This document shows positions 14,085-21,605 of a DNA stretch of 21,919 bases, piece by piece. The DNA is from VRUE01 sp035557635. Its GTDB lineage: Bacteria; Actinomycetota; Thermoleophilia; Solirubrobacterales; 70-9. Every line of letters starts with the position of its first letter. Position 1 is the stretch's first letter. The notes under the pieces were generated by a model. That model made no database searches and was not told where the DNA came from. It saw only the letters and a list, made by a program, of their open reading frames with translations. Location: contig DATMDR010000012.1 of the NCBI GenBank assembly GCA_035557635.1, positions 1 through 21,919 of the forward strand, in the 5' to 3' direction. The position numbers and the translations under genes are program-made.

Positions 14085-15425
14085 ATGGAGGCAGCGACAA
14101 CAACCGTCCCGCGGCCGCTGAGCAGGCCGGCGGAGCGACGGTTGCCCCCGGGCCCGCCGCTGCCGCGCGTGCTGCAGACCGCGATCTGGTCGCGCCAGGC
14201 GCGGCGGATGCTCTTCGCCTGCCACGAGCGTTACGGCGACATGTTCACGGTCCAGATCGCCTACGAAGGCAAGTGGGTGATGCTCGCCGACCCGGAGGCG
14301 GTCAAGCAGGTCTTCACCGGCGACCCGAAGGTCTTCCATGCCGGCGAGGGCAACAAAATCCTCGCCCCGGTCCTCGGCCGCAACTCGGTCCTCGTCCTCG
14401 ACGAGAAGCCGCACATGAGCCAGCGCAAGCTGCTGCTGCCTCCTTTCCACGGCGCCCGGATGCAGGGCTACGAGCAGACGATGGGCGAGATCGCGGCGCG
14501 CGAGATCGATAGCTGGCCCACCGGGACCCCTTACAAGCTGCGGCCGCGGATGCAGGCAATGACCTTGGAGATCATCCTCAGCACGGTCTTCGGTGTGAGC
14601 GAGGGCGAGCGGCTGGCCGAGCTGCGCGAGGCGCTGCGCGAGTTCCTCGACCTGACCACGGATCCGCGCGCACTGCTGCCCCTGCTCCTCATCGGACCCG
14701 GCCGGATCAGGAACTTCCGCCCCTTCCGCCGCCGGATCGAGCGGGTCGACGCCTTGATCTACAGCGAGATTGCCGAGCGCCGCCGCGCCGAGGATCTAGA
14801 GCAGCGCGACGACGTGCTCTCGATGCTGGTCGGTGCTCATCACGAGGACGGCAGCCCGATGGGCGACGAGGAGATCCGCGACGAGCTGCTCACCCTGCTC
14901 GTCGCTGGCCACGAGACAACCGCCACCTCGCTGTCCTGGGCGGTCGAGCGGCTCGCCCGCCACCCCGAGAAGCTGGAACGGCTGCGCGACGAGGTCGAGG
15001 ACGGTCGCGACGAGTACCTGACCGCGACGATCCAGGAGACGCTGCGGCTGCGCCCGGTGATCTCAATCGTCGTTCGTCACCTCACCGAGCCGGTTGAGAT
15101 CGGCGGCTACGAGCTGCCGGCGGGCATTGGGGTGACGCCCTGCGTCTACCTCGTCCACCGCAACCCCGAGGTCTACCCGGAGCCCGACCGCTTCCTGCCG
15201 GAGCGCTTCCTCGAGCGCCCGCCCGGCACCTACACCTGGATCCCCTTCGGCGGCGGCGTCCGCCGCTGTCTAGGAGCCTCCTTCGCCCAGTTCGAGATGG
15301 CCGTTGTCCTCCGTGAGCTGGTCAGGCGCCATCAGATCCGCCCGGCCGACCCGCGCCCGGAGCGCGTCTTCCGCCGCGCGATCACCGAGACCCCGCGCCA
15401 CGACGCGACCGTCGTCCTCGGCTGA
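14085..15425 (+). CDS. Cytochrome P450
   Basis: 446 residues from ATG at 14085, chosen for the GGGGAGAGG ribosome binding site 5 bp upstream; a GTG at 14025 in frame is possible but crosses two inverted repeats. It is a soluble bacterial P450 with a Pro-rich start (LPPGPPLPR), I-helix AGHETT (274-279) for oxygen activation, K-helix ETLR (Glu318, Arg321), and the haem loop FGGGVRRCLGASFA with ligand Cys395. No ferredoxin or reductase gene is adjacent, so electrons come from elsewhere. The substrate is unknown. It is divergent from an HSL esterase with candidate operators between. Confidence 0.95.
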   Translation: MEAATTTVPRPLSRPAERRLPPGPPLPRVLQTAIWSRQARRMLFACHERYGDMFTVQIAYEGKWVMLADPEAVKQVFTGDPKVFHAGEGNKILAPVLGRNSVLVLDEKPHMSQRKLLLPPFHGARMQGYEQTMGEIAAREIDSWPTGTPYKLRPRMQAMTLEIILSTVFGVSEGERLAELREALREFLDLTTDPRALLPLLLIGPGRIRNFRPFRRRIERVDALIYSEIAERRRAEDLEQRDDVLSMLVGAHHEDGSPMGDEEIRDELLTLLVAGHETTATSLSWAVERLARHPEKLERLRDEVEDGRDEYLTATIQETLRLRPVISIVVRHLTEPVEIGGYELPAGIGVTPCVYLVHRNPEVYPEPDRFLPERFLERPPGTYTWIPFGGGVRRCLGASFAQFEMAVVLRELVRRHQIRPADPRPERVFRRAITETPRHDATVVLG

Positions 15426-15451
15426 CGTCCTTCACTTTCCGAGTATCGCTG

Positions 15452-15457
15452 TACGGT
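15452..15457 (+). promoter_or_regulatory. -10 box TACGGT, small gene-nucleotidyltransferase module
   Basis: It ends 7 bp before the GTG at 15465, so this pair has its own promoter, separate from the P450. AAGGAG lies between box and start but only 1 bp from the GTG. Confidence 0.5.
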
Positions 15458-15464
15458 AAGGAGC

Positions 15465-15638
15465 GTGAAGTCCGGAAAGCGAACCGGAAACTGGACGCCC
15501 GACGGGCGGGCGGAGCGCATTTCCCTGCGTCGCGACTACACGGAGCTCACACCTTCCCAGCGTGTGGAACAGGTTTTCGAGCTATCGCGATTCATGTCTC
15601 AGCTAGCTGAGGCCGGACGTCGTCAGCGTGGTGCCTGA
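15465..15638 (+). CDS. 57-residue basic protein upstream of nucleotidyltransferase
   Basis: A short gene, GTG at 15465 to TGA at 15638. The product is basic at the N terminus (KSGKRTGNWTPDGRAERISL), with a likely amphipathic helix RVEQVFELSRFMSQLAEAG (34-52) and an Arg-rich end. No membrane segment, signal, Cys cluster or helix-turn-helix is seen. Support for it being real: a -10 box at normal distance, a purine-rich AAGGAG before the start, GC-biased third codon positions, and an 11-bp overlap with the next gene. I do not recognise the family. By arrangement it may be the antitoxin or accessory partner of the nucleotidyltransferase; that is inference. Confidence 0.65.
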   Translation: MKSGKRTGNWTPDGRAERISLRRDYTELTPSQRVEQVFELSRFMSQLAEAGRRQRGA

Positions 15639-16122
15639 GCTCGATATTCGAGGAATCCTCGAAGCACTCGTCCAGGAGGAGGTCGAGTTCCTGGTCATCG
15701 GTGGGGTCGCAATTGGCTTCCATGGTTTTGTTCGGGCAACGAAGGACGTCGACGTGGTGCCGGCACCCGATTCCAAGAACCTCACGAAGCTCGCCCGAGT
15801 GTTGAGAGTCCTCGACGCACAGATCGAAGGAGCGGAGGATTTCGAGGACGCGGAGTTGCCGGATCCACTTGATCCGGAGGCGCTCGCATTGGGGGGCAAC
15901 TGGGTCCTGCGTACTCGCCTCGGGCGCTTCGACGTAATGCAGTGGATCGGCGAGGACGCTCTATGGGAGAAACTCTCGCCTACTGCGATCGAGGCTGAGA
16001 TAAACGGCTTGCCCGTCAAGGTTGTGAGCTACGAGGGCCTTGTTGCCCTCAAGGAGCATGCGGGACGACCCCAAGACCTTGTCGATTTGCAGCGGCTGCG
16101 AGAGGCGCGCGACGAAGAGTAG
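15628..16122 (+). CDS. Nucleotidyltransferase (AbiEii/MNT-like; putative toxin of TA pair)
   Basis: 164 residues with a minimal nucleotidyltransferase fold. The diagnostic motif is VIGGVAIGFHGFVRATKDVDVV (about 23-44, in part): the GG pair, the HG..R.T element and the D-V-D metal-binding acids. Later come VKVVSYEGLVALKEHAGRPQDLVDLQRL-like elements (Lys and AGR.QDL.DL), typical of AbiEii/DUF6036-type enzymes. Relatives attach nucleotides to tRNA or other targets, and some are toxins of type IV-like modules. The start is GTG 15628 or 15631, inside the end of the 57-residue gene. Base composition is a little less GC-rich than nearby, which suggests acquisition. An ordinary housekeeping transferase is less likely. 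Confidence 0.85.
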   Translation: MVPELDIRGILEALVQEEVEFLVIGGVAIGFHGFVRATKDVDVVPAPDSKNLTKLARVLRVLDAQIEGAEDFEDAELPDPLDPEALALGGNWVLRTRLGRFDVMQWIGEDALWEKLSPTAIEAEINGLPVKVVSYEGLVALKEHAGRPQDLVDLQRLREARDEE

Positions 16123-16133
16123 GACGAGGCAGC

Positions 16134-16150
16134 GCGGCTGAATCAGCCGC
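16134..16150. terminator. Perfect hairpin over the nrdJ stop (possible bidirectional terminator)
   Basis: Arms GCGGCTGA (16134-16141) and TCAGCCGC (16143-16150) are perfect about one centre base. The site includes the nrdJ TGA and lies 11 bp after the nucleotidyltransferase stop. No T-run follows in either direction. Confidence 0.4.
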
Positions 16151-18977
16151 AGCCGGTGTTGTTGCCGCAGCTGGAGCACGTGTAGCAAGAGCCCGTGCGC
16201 TGCATCATGCCGCCGCACTGATCGCAGGCGGGCCCGAGGTCGAGGCCGGACATCTTGGCCGGCACGACCGGGGGGGTTTCGGTGAAGGCGGCGCCGGCGG
16301 GGACCGCCTCGCCACCCGTCGCCTTGGCCTTCTCGGCCCCGTTGCCGTTGCCGGGCTTGGAATGGCCGTTGCCGCCGTTGGTCGGCTCGGCCTCGTCGCC
16401 TGTGCTGATCCCGAGCCCAAGCTGGCTGGTCTCCGCCTCGCGCTTCGCCCGCACCTCGGGGGTGAGGATGCCGAGTTCCTCCAGCTCGTCGAGGTCCTCG
16501 ACGAAGCGGCTTGCCACCCAGCGCATGATGTAGTCGGGCAGCGATTTGGCGAAGGGGATCTCCGGGTTGCCGGTGATTCCCTCCGGATCGAAGCGCATGT
16601 AGCTGAACTTGCGCACGAAGGTCTCCAGCGGCACGCCGTACTGAAGCCCGATCGAGATCGCCGTCGCGTAGGCGTTGAGCATCCCTCGCAGGGTCGACCC
16701 CTCCTTGCCGATGTCGGTGAGGAAGATCTCGCCGACCGAGCCGTCCTCGTACTTGCCGGCGGTGATGTAGCCCTCGTGACCGGCGATCGAGAACTTGTGG
16801 GTGATCGATTCGCGCTCGCGAGGCATCCTTTTGCGCTCCGGCGTCGACATCGGCTGCTCAGCCTGGGCCTCCTTCTCCTCCTGGGCGTCGGTGCGCAGCG
16901 CCTGCGCCGTCTTCGAGCCGTCGCGGTAGATCGCCAGCGCCTTCAGCCCGCCCTTCCAGCCGCGCGTGTAGGCGTCGGCGATGTCCTCCACCGTCGCCGT
17001 CTGCGGCAGGTTGACCGTCTTCGAGATCGCCCCGGAGATGAAGGGCTGGGTCGCGGCCATCATGTCGATGTGGCCGGTGTGGGTGATCGCCCGCTCGCCG
17101 ACCGCTACGTCGAAGATCGGCAGGTGCTCGTCCTTCAGGCCTGGCGCGCCGACGATCGTGTTCTTCTCGGCGATGTGGGCGTTGATCTGGTCGACCTCGG
17201 CGTCAGTGTAGCCGAGCGTGCGCAGCGCCAGCGGCACCGATTTGTTGACGATCGTCATCTGGCCGCCGCCGACCAGCTCCTTGAACTTGACCAGGGAGAA
17301 GTCGGGCTCGATCCCGGTCGTGTCGCAGTCCATCAGGAAGCTGATCGTCCCGGTCGGCGCCAGCACCGTCGCCTGCGCGTTGCGGTAGCCGTGCTCCTCG
17401 CCCAGCTCGACCGCCTCGTCCCAGGCCCGCTGCGCCGCCTCGAGCAGCTCACCCTTGATCCCGGCCGGGTCGACGTCGTATGAGGCGTCGCGGTGCATCC
17501 GCATCACCCCGTTGTGGGGCTCGCGGTTCTTCTCATACTCGTCGTAGGCGCCGGTGGCGCCGGCGGCGATCAGCGCCGACTGGCGGTAGGCGCGCCCGGT
17601 CATCAGCGCCGTGATCGCGGCGGCGACGTTGCGGCCCGCGTCGGAGTCGTAGGGCAGCCCGTCGGACATCAGCAGAGCGCCGAGGTTGGCGTAGCCGAGC
17701 CCGAGCTGGCGGAAGGCGTTGGCGTTGGCGGCGATCTCCGGGGTCGGGTAGCTGGAGCAGCCGACGACGATCTCCTGGGCGAGGAAGACGATGTCGACCG
17801 CGTGCTCGAAGTCGGAGACGTCGAAGGAGCCGTCCTCGCGGCGGAACTTCATCAGGTTGAGCGAGGCCAGGTTGCAGGCCGAGTCGTCGACGTGCATGTA
17901 CTCCGAGCAGGGGTTCGAGGCGTTGATCCGGCCCGACTCCGGGCAGGTGTGCCAGCGATTGATGATCGTGTCGTACTGGACGCCCGGGTCGGCGCAGCGC
18001 CAGGCGGCGTCGGCGATCTGGTTCATCAGCTCGCGCGCCGGCAGCGTCTTGGTCGGCTCGCCCGTGGCGCGTGCCGTGAGGCTCCAGTCCTCGCCGGCCT
18101 CGACCGCCTCCATGAAGTCGTCGGTGACCCGCACCGAGTTGTTGGCGTTCTGGTACTGGATCGAGGTGAAGCCCTCGCCGTCGATCGACATGTCGAAGCC
18201 GGCGTCGCGCAGGGCGGCCGCCTTCTTCTCCTCGTCGGCCTTGCACCAGATGAAGTGCTCGATGTCGGGATGGTCGACGTCGAGGACGACCATCTTCGCC
18301 GCCCGCCGCGTCTTGCCGCCCGACTTGATCGTTCCCGCCCAGGCGTCGGCGCCGCGCATGAAGCTGACCGGCCCGGAGGCGAGCCCGCCCTTGGAGAGCG
18401 GCTCGACCGAGCCGCGGATGTTGGAGAGGTTGATCCCCGACCCCGAGCCGCCGCGGAAGATCTTGCCCTCCTTGGTGTTCCAGTCGAGGATCGACTCCAT
18501 CGTGTCCTCGACGCTGAGGATGAAGCAGGCCGAGCATTGCGGCCGCTCCTCGAAGCCGACGTTGAACCAGACCGGCGAGTTGAAGGCCGCCTTCTGGTTG
18601 AGCAGGATCGAGGTCAGCTCCGCTTCGAAGGCGTCGGCGTCCCCGTCGGAGGCGAAGTAGCCGCCCTCGCGCCCCCAGTCGGAGATCGTCCCCGCGACGC
18701 GCCCGATCATCTGTTTGACCGAGGACTCCCTTTTCTCCGTGCCGAGCTGGCCGCGGAAGTACTTCTGGGCGACGATGTTGGTCGCGTTCTGCGACCAGCT
18801 CTTCGGGAACTCGACCCCACGCTGCTCGAAGGCCGGGTTCTCGGGATCGCCGATCACCGCGTCGCGTGTCTCCCACTCAATCTCGTCGAAGGGATGGATC
18901 CCTGCAGAAGAAAATCGGCGCTCTACCGAGAGGCCCTGCAGACCGGTCTGGGGGGTGCTGGCGGCGGTCTTGGACAT
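16143..18977 (-). CDS. nrdJ: Vitamin B12-dependent ribonucleotide reductase (class II)
   Basis: 944 residues, the size of actinobacterial NrdJ. It reduces ribonucleotides to deoxyribonucleotides using adenosylcobalamin, with or without oxygen. The thiyl-radical Cys357 lies in NASNPCSEY with Glu359; the active-site redox pair is probably Cys151 (QCSACFIL) and Cys368 (DSACNLASLNL). The radical-barrel stretch GSGSGINLSNIRGS is present. A low-complexity linker rich in Gly, Asn and Lys (about 885-915) leads to a C-terminal Cys-rich ribbon (CDQCGG...CYTCSSCG...GCG) that regenerates the disulfide. The ATG at 18977 has GAGAGGAGAAG about 5 bp upstream, one of the best ribosome binding sites here. No cobalamin riboswitch is seen upstream. 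Confidence 0.97.
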   Translation of the reverse strand: MSKTAASTPQTGLQGLSVERRFSSAGIHPFDEIEWETRDAVIGDPENPAFEQRGVEFPKSWSQNATNIVAQKYFRGQLGTEKRESSVKQMIGRVAGTISDWGREGGYFASDGDADAFEAELTSILLNQKAAFNSPVWFNVGFEERPQCSACFILSVEDTMESILDWNTKEGKIFRGGSGSGINLSNIRGSVEPLSKGGLASGPVSFMRGADAWAGTIKSGGKTRRAAKMVVLDVDHPDIEHFIWCKADEEKKAAALRDAGFDMSIDGEGFTSIQYQNANNSVRVTDDFMEAVEAGEDWSLTARATGEPTKTLPARELMNQIADAAWRCADPGVQYDTIINRWHTCPESGRINASNPCSEYMHVDDSACNLASLNLMKFRREDGSFDVSDFEHAVDIVFLAQEIVVGCSSYPTPEIAANANAFRQLGLGYANLGALLMSDGLPYDSDAGRNVAAAITALMTGRAYRQSALIAAGATGAYDEYEKNREPHNGVMRMHRDASYDVDPAGIKGELLEAAQRAWDEAVELGEEHGYRNAQATVLAPTGTISFLMDCDTTGIEPDFSLVKFKELVGGGQMTIVNKSVPLALRTLGYTDAEVDQINAHIAEKNTIVGAPGLKDEHLPIFDVAVGERAITHTGHIDMMAATQPFISGAISKTVNLPQTATVEDIADAYTRGWKGGLKALAIYRDGSKTAQALRTDAQEEKEAQAEQPMSTPERKRMPRERESITHKFSIAGHEGYITAGKYEDGSVGEIFLTDIGKEGSTLRGMLNAYATAISIGLQYGVPLETFVRKFSYMRFDPEGITGNPEIPFAKSLPDYIMRWVASRFVEDLDELEELGILTPEVRAKREAETSQLGLGISTGDEAEPTNGGNGHSKPGNGNGAEKAKATGGEAVPAGAAFTETPPVVPAKMSGLDLGPACDQCGGMMQRTGSCYTCSSCGNNTGCG

Positions 18978-19060
18978 CGAACTTCTCCTCTCGGGCGGCT
19001 TCTAAGGGTGAGCTGCCCAGCTTCCATAACGCGTCGGACGCAACTTTGTTGGCACGAGGT

Positions 19061-19083
19061 CGCAAAAAGCTGCAATTTTCGCG
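19061..19083. repeat. Imperfect inverted repeat in nrdJ/hemolysin III gap
   Basis: CGCAAAAA at the left and TTTTCGCG at the right make CGC-N-AAAA / TTTT-N-GCG arms about a 7-bp centre. The right side also contains the palindrome TTCGCGAA (19078-19085). It is the most AT-rich part of a 142-bp divergent gap and is a candidate regulator site. It does not match the NrdR box I know. Confidence 0.35.
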
Positions 19084-19104
19084 AATTCGACGCTGTTCTC
19101 CGTC

Positions 19105-19110
19105 TATGGT
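19105..19110 (+). promoter_or_regulatory. -10 box TATGGT, hemolysin III-like gene (leaderless)
   Basis: It ends 9 bp before the ATG at 19120. No Shine-Dalgarno is present. Confidence 0.55.
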
Positions 19111-19119
19111 GACAAGCCG

Positions 19120-19824
19120 ATGGTGCGGGCAAAGGCCACTGAGAAGACGGAGGCTGCAAAGGAAGCTGCATCGGACGCGATCGCTTCGGTCAAGCCGAAG
19201 CTGCGCGGCGTCTCGCACGAGTGGGCCTTCTTCATCTCGCTGGGCCTCGGTGCGGCTCTGATCATCGCTGCCGATACGCCCCAGGCCACCCTCGCCGTCG
19301 CGATCTACGCCGTCAGTCTCTCTGCCCTGCTCGGCACCAGCGCCCTCTACCACCGCGTGGAATGGAAGCGGCCCAACGTGCGCCGCTGGATGCGCCGGCT
19401 CGACCACTCGATGATCTTCGTCCTCATCGCCGGCACCTACACGCCGTTCGCCCTGCTCGCCCTCGACGGGCCGCTCGCCGACGCGATCCTCGCCGTGGTC
19501 TGGATCGGCGCGATCGCCGGCGCGATCGTCGAGATGGTCTGGATCGAGCACCCGAAGTGGGTCGCGGCGTTGGTCTACATCTCGATCGGCTGGGTGGCCC
19601 TGATCGCCTTCCCGGAACTGTGGAGCGAGATGGGCGCCGCCGGCACGCTGCTCGTCGCCGCCGGCGGCCTCCTCTACACGATCGGCGCCGTCGTCTACGC
19701 GACCCAGCGGCCCAACCCCAACCCGCGTGTCTTCGGCTACCACGAGGTCTTCCACCTCCTCGTGATCGCCGCCGCCGCCGCGCACTTCGCCGCGATCGCG
19801 TTCTTCGCCCTGCCGGCCGCCTAA
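19120..19824 (+). CDS. Hemolysin III / PAQR-family membrane protein
   Basis: 234 residues with seven likely membrane helices after a charged Lys/Glu/Ala N terminus (1-30). The PAQR/HlyIII metal site is intact: Ser74 and His78 in SALYHR, Asp95-His96 in RLDHSMIFVLIAGTYTPF, and His208/His212 in GYHEVFH. Eukaryotic relatives (adiponectin receptors) are zinc-dependent ceramidases. Bacterial members are named for a haemolytic activity, but their normal role is unsettled; lipid homeostasis is an inference. It is divergent from nrdJ, and its stop overlaps by 4 bp the stop of the convergent precorrin-2 dehydrogenase-like gene. Confidence 0.93.
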   Translation: MVRAKATEKTEAAKEAASDAIASVKPKLRGVSHEWAFFISLGLGAALIIAADTPQATLAVAIYAVSLSALLGTSALYHRVEWKRPNVRRWMRRLDHSMIFVLIAGTYTPFALLALDGPLADAILAVVWIGAIAGAIVEMVWIEHPKWVAALVYISIGWVALIAFPELWSEMGAAGTLLVAAGGLLYTIGAVVYATQRPNPNPRVFGYHEVFHLLVIAAAAAHFAAIAFFALPAA

Positions 19825-19830
19825 GAGGCG
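19818..19830. repeat. Short hairpin over overlapping convergent stops
   Basis: CGCCT-AAG-AGGCG covers the TAA (19822-19824) of the hemolysin III-like gene and the stop (19821-19823) of the opposite gene. Stem of 5 bp, no T-tract. Confidence 0.35.
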
Positions 19831-20570
19831 AGTGCTGACGCCGCGCGCTCCTTGGCGCCCTCGATCAGCTCCAGCAGCTCGGGCTCGCGCCCTTCGCGCA
19901 GCAGCCCGACCGGGTCGGGCTCGCCGTTGACTATCCCCTCGAAGAACTCCTTGCGGTCCTGGTAGGTCGGCAGCGTCCCCTTCGCCCAGCCGCGGGCGTC
20001 GTTGAGGACGACCGCGAGGCGGGCGTACTCCTCGCCGAAGAGGTCGGCGATCTCCCGCTTCATCCGCTTCGCCAGCGCGGGGGAGGCGCCGGCGGTCGAG
20101 ATCGCGATCGCCAGCGGGCCGGTGCGCACGATCGCCGGCAGGATGAAGTTGCAGAGCGGCGGCACGTCGACGACGTTGACCAGCATCGCCCGCCGCTCGG
20201 CGTCGTCGTAGACGCCGATGTTGACCTCGCTGTCGTCGGTCGCGGCGATCGCCATGAAGGCGCCCTCGAGGTCGGCCGCCCCTGCGTAGACCCGCTTCTC
20301 CCACTCGATCGACCCCTCCGCCGCCAGCTCCTCCAGCTGCGGGTGGGCGACCGGCGCGATCAGGGTCACGTCGGCGTCGCAGGCCAGCAGCCCCTCGACC
20401 TTCTCGAGGCCGATGTCACCGCCGCCTACCACCAGGCAGCGCCGCCCCTTCAGCTTCAGGCAGGCGATGTAGAACGGCGTCTCCAGCATGTCGCGTACGC
20501 AGGACTGGTCGCAGATCCCCTTGCGCAGCTGGCAGACGCACTCCTTGCCGGCATAGGCCTGTGCGGGCAT
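19821..20570 (-). CDS. Precorrin-2 dehydrogenase / sirohydrochlorin ferrochelatase-like, with Cys-rich N terminus
   Basis: 249 residues like Met8p/SirC/CysG-N, which oxidise precorrin-2 with NAD and may insert iron to make sirohaem. The Rossmann loop is VVGGGDIGLEK (47-57), the active-site acidic run is AATDDSEVN, and the dimer segment NVVDVPPLCNFILPAIVRTGPLAIAISTAGASPALAKRMKREI-like region follows. A non-family N-terminal extension (1-28) holds C-x-C-x6-C-x3-C (Cys11, 13, 20, 24). The ATG at 20570 is supported by TAACCT ending 7 bp upstream; the alternative ATG at 20489 has neither a box nor a Shine-Dalgarno. The methyltransferase partner (CysG-C/CobA) is not in the window. Confidence 0.88.
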   Translation of the reverse strand: MPAQAYAGKECVCQLRKGICDQSCVRDMLETPFYIACLKLKGRRCLVVGGGDIGLEKVEGLLACDADVTLIAPVAHPQLEELAAEGSIEWEKRVYAGAADLEGAFMAIAATDDSEVNIGVYDDAERRAMLVNVVDVPPLCNFILPAIVRTGPLAIAISTAGASPALAKRMKREIADLFGEEYARLAVVLNDARGWAKGTLPTYQDRKEFFEGIVNGEPDPVGLLREGREPELLELIEGAKERAASALAS

Positions 20571-20577
20571 GGGAGGG

Positions 20578-20583
20578 AGGTTA
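20578..20583 (-). promoter_or_regulatory. -10 box TAACCT, precorrin-2 dehydrogenase-like gene (leaderless)
   Basis: It ends 7 bp before the ATG at 20570 and lies in the 24-bp gap after the epimerase gene on the same strand. It favours the longer, Cys-rich protein. Confidence 0.5.
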
Positions 20584-20594
20584 GTGATGCGGGG

Positions 20595-21527
20595 TCAGAT
20601 GGAGTCCAGCGTCAGCCGCAGGCCCTCTTCCAGAGAGGTCCCGGCGCGCCAGCCCAGCTCGCGTTCGGCGCGACCCGGATCGATCGCGATCCGCTGCACC
20701 TCGCCGGCGCGCGCCGGGGCGAGCTCGGGCTCGAAGCCTTCGGCCCCGCCCAGCTCGCCGAGCAGTCTGGCCAGCTCCAGCACGTCGGTCTCGATGCCGG
20801 TGCCGACGTTGATCGGGCCCGTCGCCTCCGACCCGGCCGCGGCAAGCGCCGCCGCGACCACGTCGCCCACATATATGTAGTCCCGGGTCTGGGTGCCGTC
20901 GCCGAACACCGTCGGCGACTCTCCCGCCCGCAGCCGCCCGCAGAAGATCGCGATCACGCCCGCCTCGCCGAGCGGGTCCTGGCGCGGGCCGTAGACGTTG
21001 CCCGGGCGCAGGCTCACCCCGGAGAGCCCGTAGAGCCTTTCGTAGAGCCCGAGATAGCCCTCGGCGGCGTACTTGCTCTGGCCGTACGGGGCCTCCGGCG
21101 CCGCCGGGGTCTCCTCGGAGAGAGGAAGCTCCCGCCCCGCGCCCTCGCCGTAGATCGCCCCCCCGGTCGAGACGAGGACGATGCGGCGCGTTCCCGCCCG
21201 CCTTGCCCCCTCCAGCACGTTTGCCGTGCCGCCGACGTTTATCGAGGCGTCGAAGGCGGGGTCCTCGACCGACTTGCGCACGTCGATCTGGGCGGCGAGG
21301 TGGAAGACCGCCTCCGGCTTCGCTTCGCCGGCCAGCGCGGCGATCGCGTCGGCGTCGCGGATGTCCTGCTCCACCAACCTCGCGCCGTTCGCCAGGGCGG
21401 CCTCGAGGTTCTCGCGCCGCCCAGTCGAGAGGTCGTCGACCACCGTCACCTCGTCGCCGCGGACGAGCAGCGCGTCGACCAGATTCGAGCCGATGAACCC
21501 GGCGCCGCCTGTGACCAAGGCCTTCAT
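20595..21527 (-). CDS. NAD-dependent sugar-nucleotide epimerase (GalE-like, extended SDR)
   Basis: 310 residues, a full extended short-chain dehydrogenase. NAD site GGAGFIG (7-13), acidic DDLSTG after strand 2 (adenosine ribose recognition, NAD preference), HLAAQIDVRKSVEDP at the third strand, catalytic Ser120-Thr121 in VSTGGAIYG and Tyr148-x3-Lys152 in YGQSKYAAE, and substrate-binding PGNVYGPRQDP. This is the UDP-glucose/UDP-GlcNAc 4-epimerase group; a dehydratase is less likely. It supplies sugars for cell envelope or glycans. No glycosyltransferase is adjacent, so the substrate is open. ATG 21527 is fixed by the normal MKALVTGGAGF start; a longer upstream frame shadows topA. Confidence 0.93.
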   Translation of the reverse strand: MKALVTGGAGFIGSNLVDALLVRGDEVTVVDDLSTGRRENLEAALANGARLVEQDIRDADAIAALAGEAKPEAVFHLAAQIDVRKSVEDPAFDASINVGGTANVLEGARRAGTRRIVLVSTGGAIYGEGAGRELPLSEETPAAPEAPYGQSKYAAEGYLGLYERLYGLSGVSLRPGNVYGPRQDPLGEAGVIAIFCGRLRAGESPTVFGDGTQTRDYIYVGDVVAAALAAAGSEATGPINVGTGIETDVLELARLLGELGGAEGFEPELAPARAGEVQRIAIDPGRAERELGWRAGTSLEEGLRLTLDSI

Positions 21528-21537
21528 CGCGGCGCCG

Positions 21538-21543
21538 ATCCTA
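21538..21543 (-). promoter_or_regulatory. -10 box TAGGAT, epimerase gene (leaderless)
   Basis: It ends 10 bp before the ATG at 21527. No Shine-Dalgarno is present. Confidence 0.5.
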
Positions 21544-21590
21544 AGGGGATCGGCGGGCGACGGCCCGCAGGCGCCACCGAGCGCCCCTGC

Positions 21591-21596
21591 TACCCT
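21591..21596 (+). promoter_or_regulatory. -10 box TACCCT, topoisomerase gene (leaderless)
   Basis: It ends 9 bp before the ATG at 21606, with no Shine-Dalgarno in between. Confidence 0.55.
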
Positions 21597-21605
21597 CGCC
21601 GCCCG

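Noticed and set aside
17493..19112. Long plus-strand open frame opposite nrdJ (539 codons)
   Set aside because: It is rich in Arg, Gly, Val and Asp with no domain, and lies antisense to a clear nrdJ. In very GC-rich DNA the frame opposite a gene often stays open.
18978..19119. Cobalamin riboswitch upstream of nrdJ
   Set aside because: The gap is 142 bp, shared with a divergent gene, and I see no B12-box-like sequence or suitable fold; too short for a typical one.
16143..20570. Functional link between B12-dependent nrdJ and the precorrin-2 dehydrogenase-like gene as a cobalamin cluster
   Set aside because: They are separate transcription units with an unrelated gene between, and no other cobalamin gene is present; sirohaem is as likely a product.
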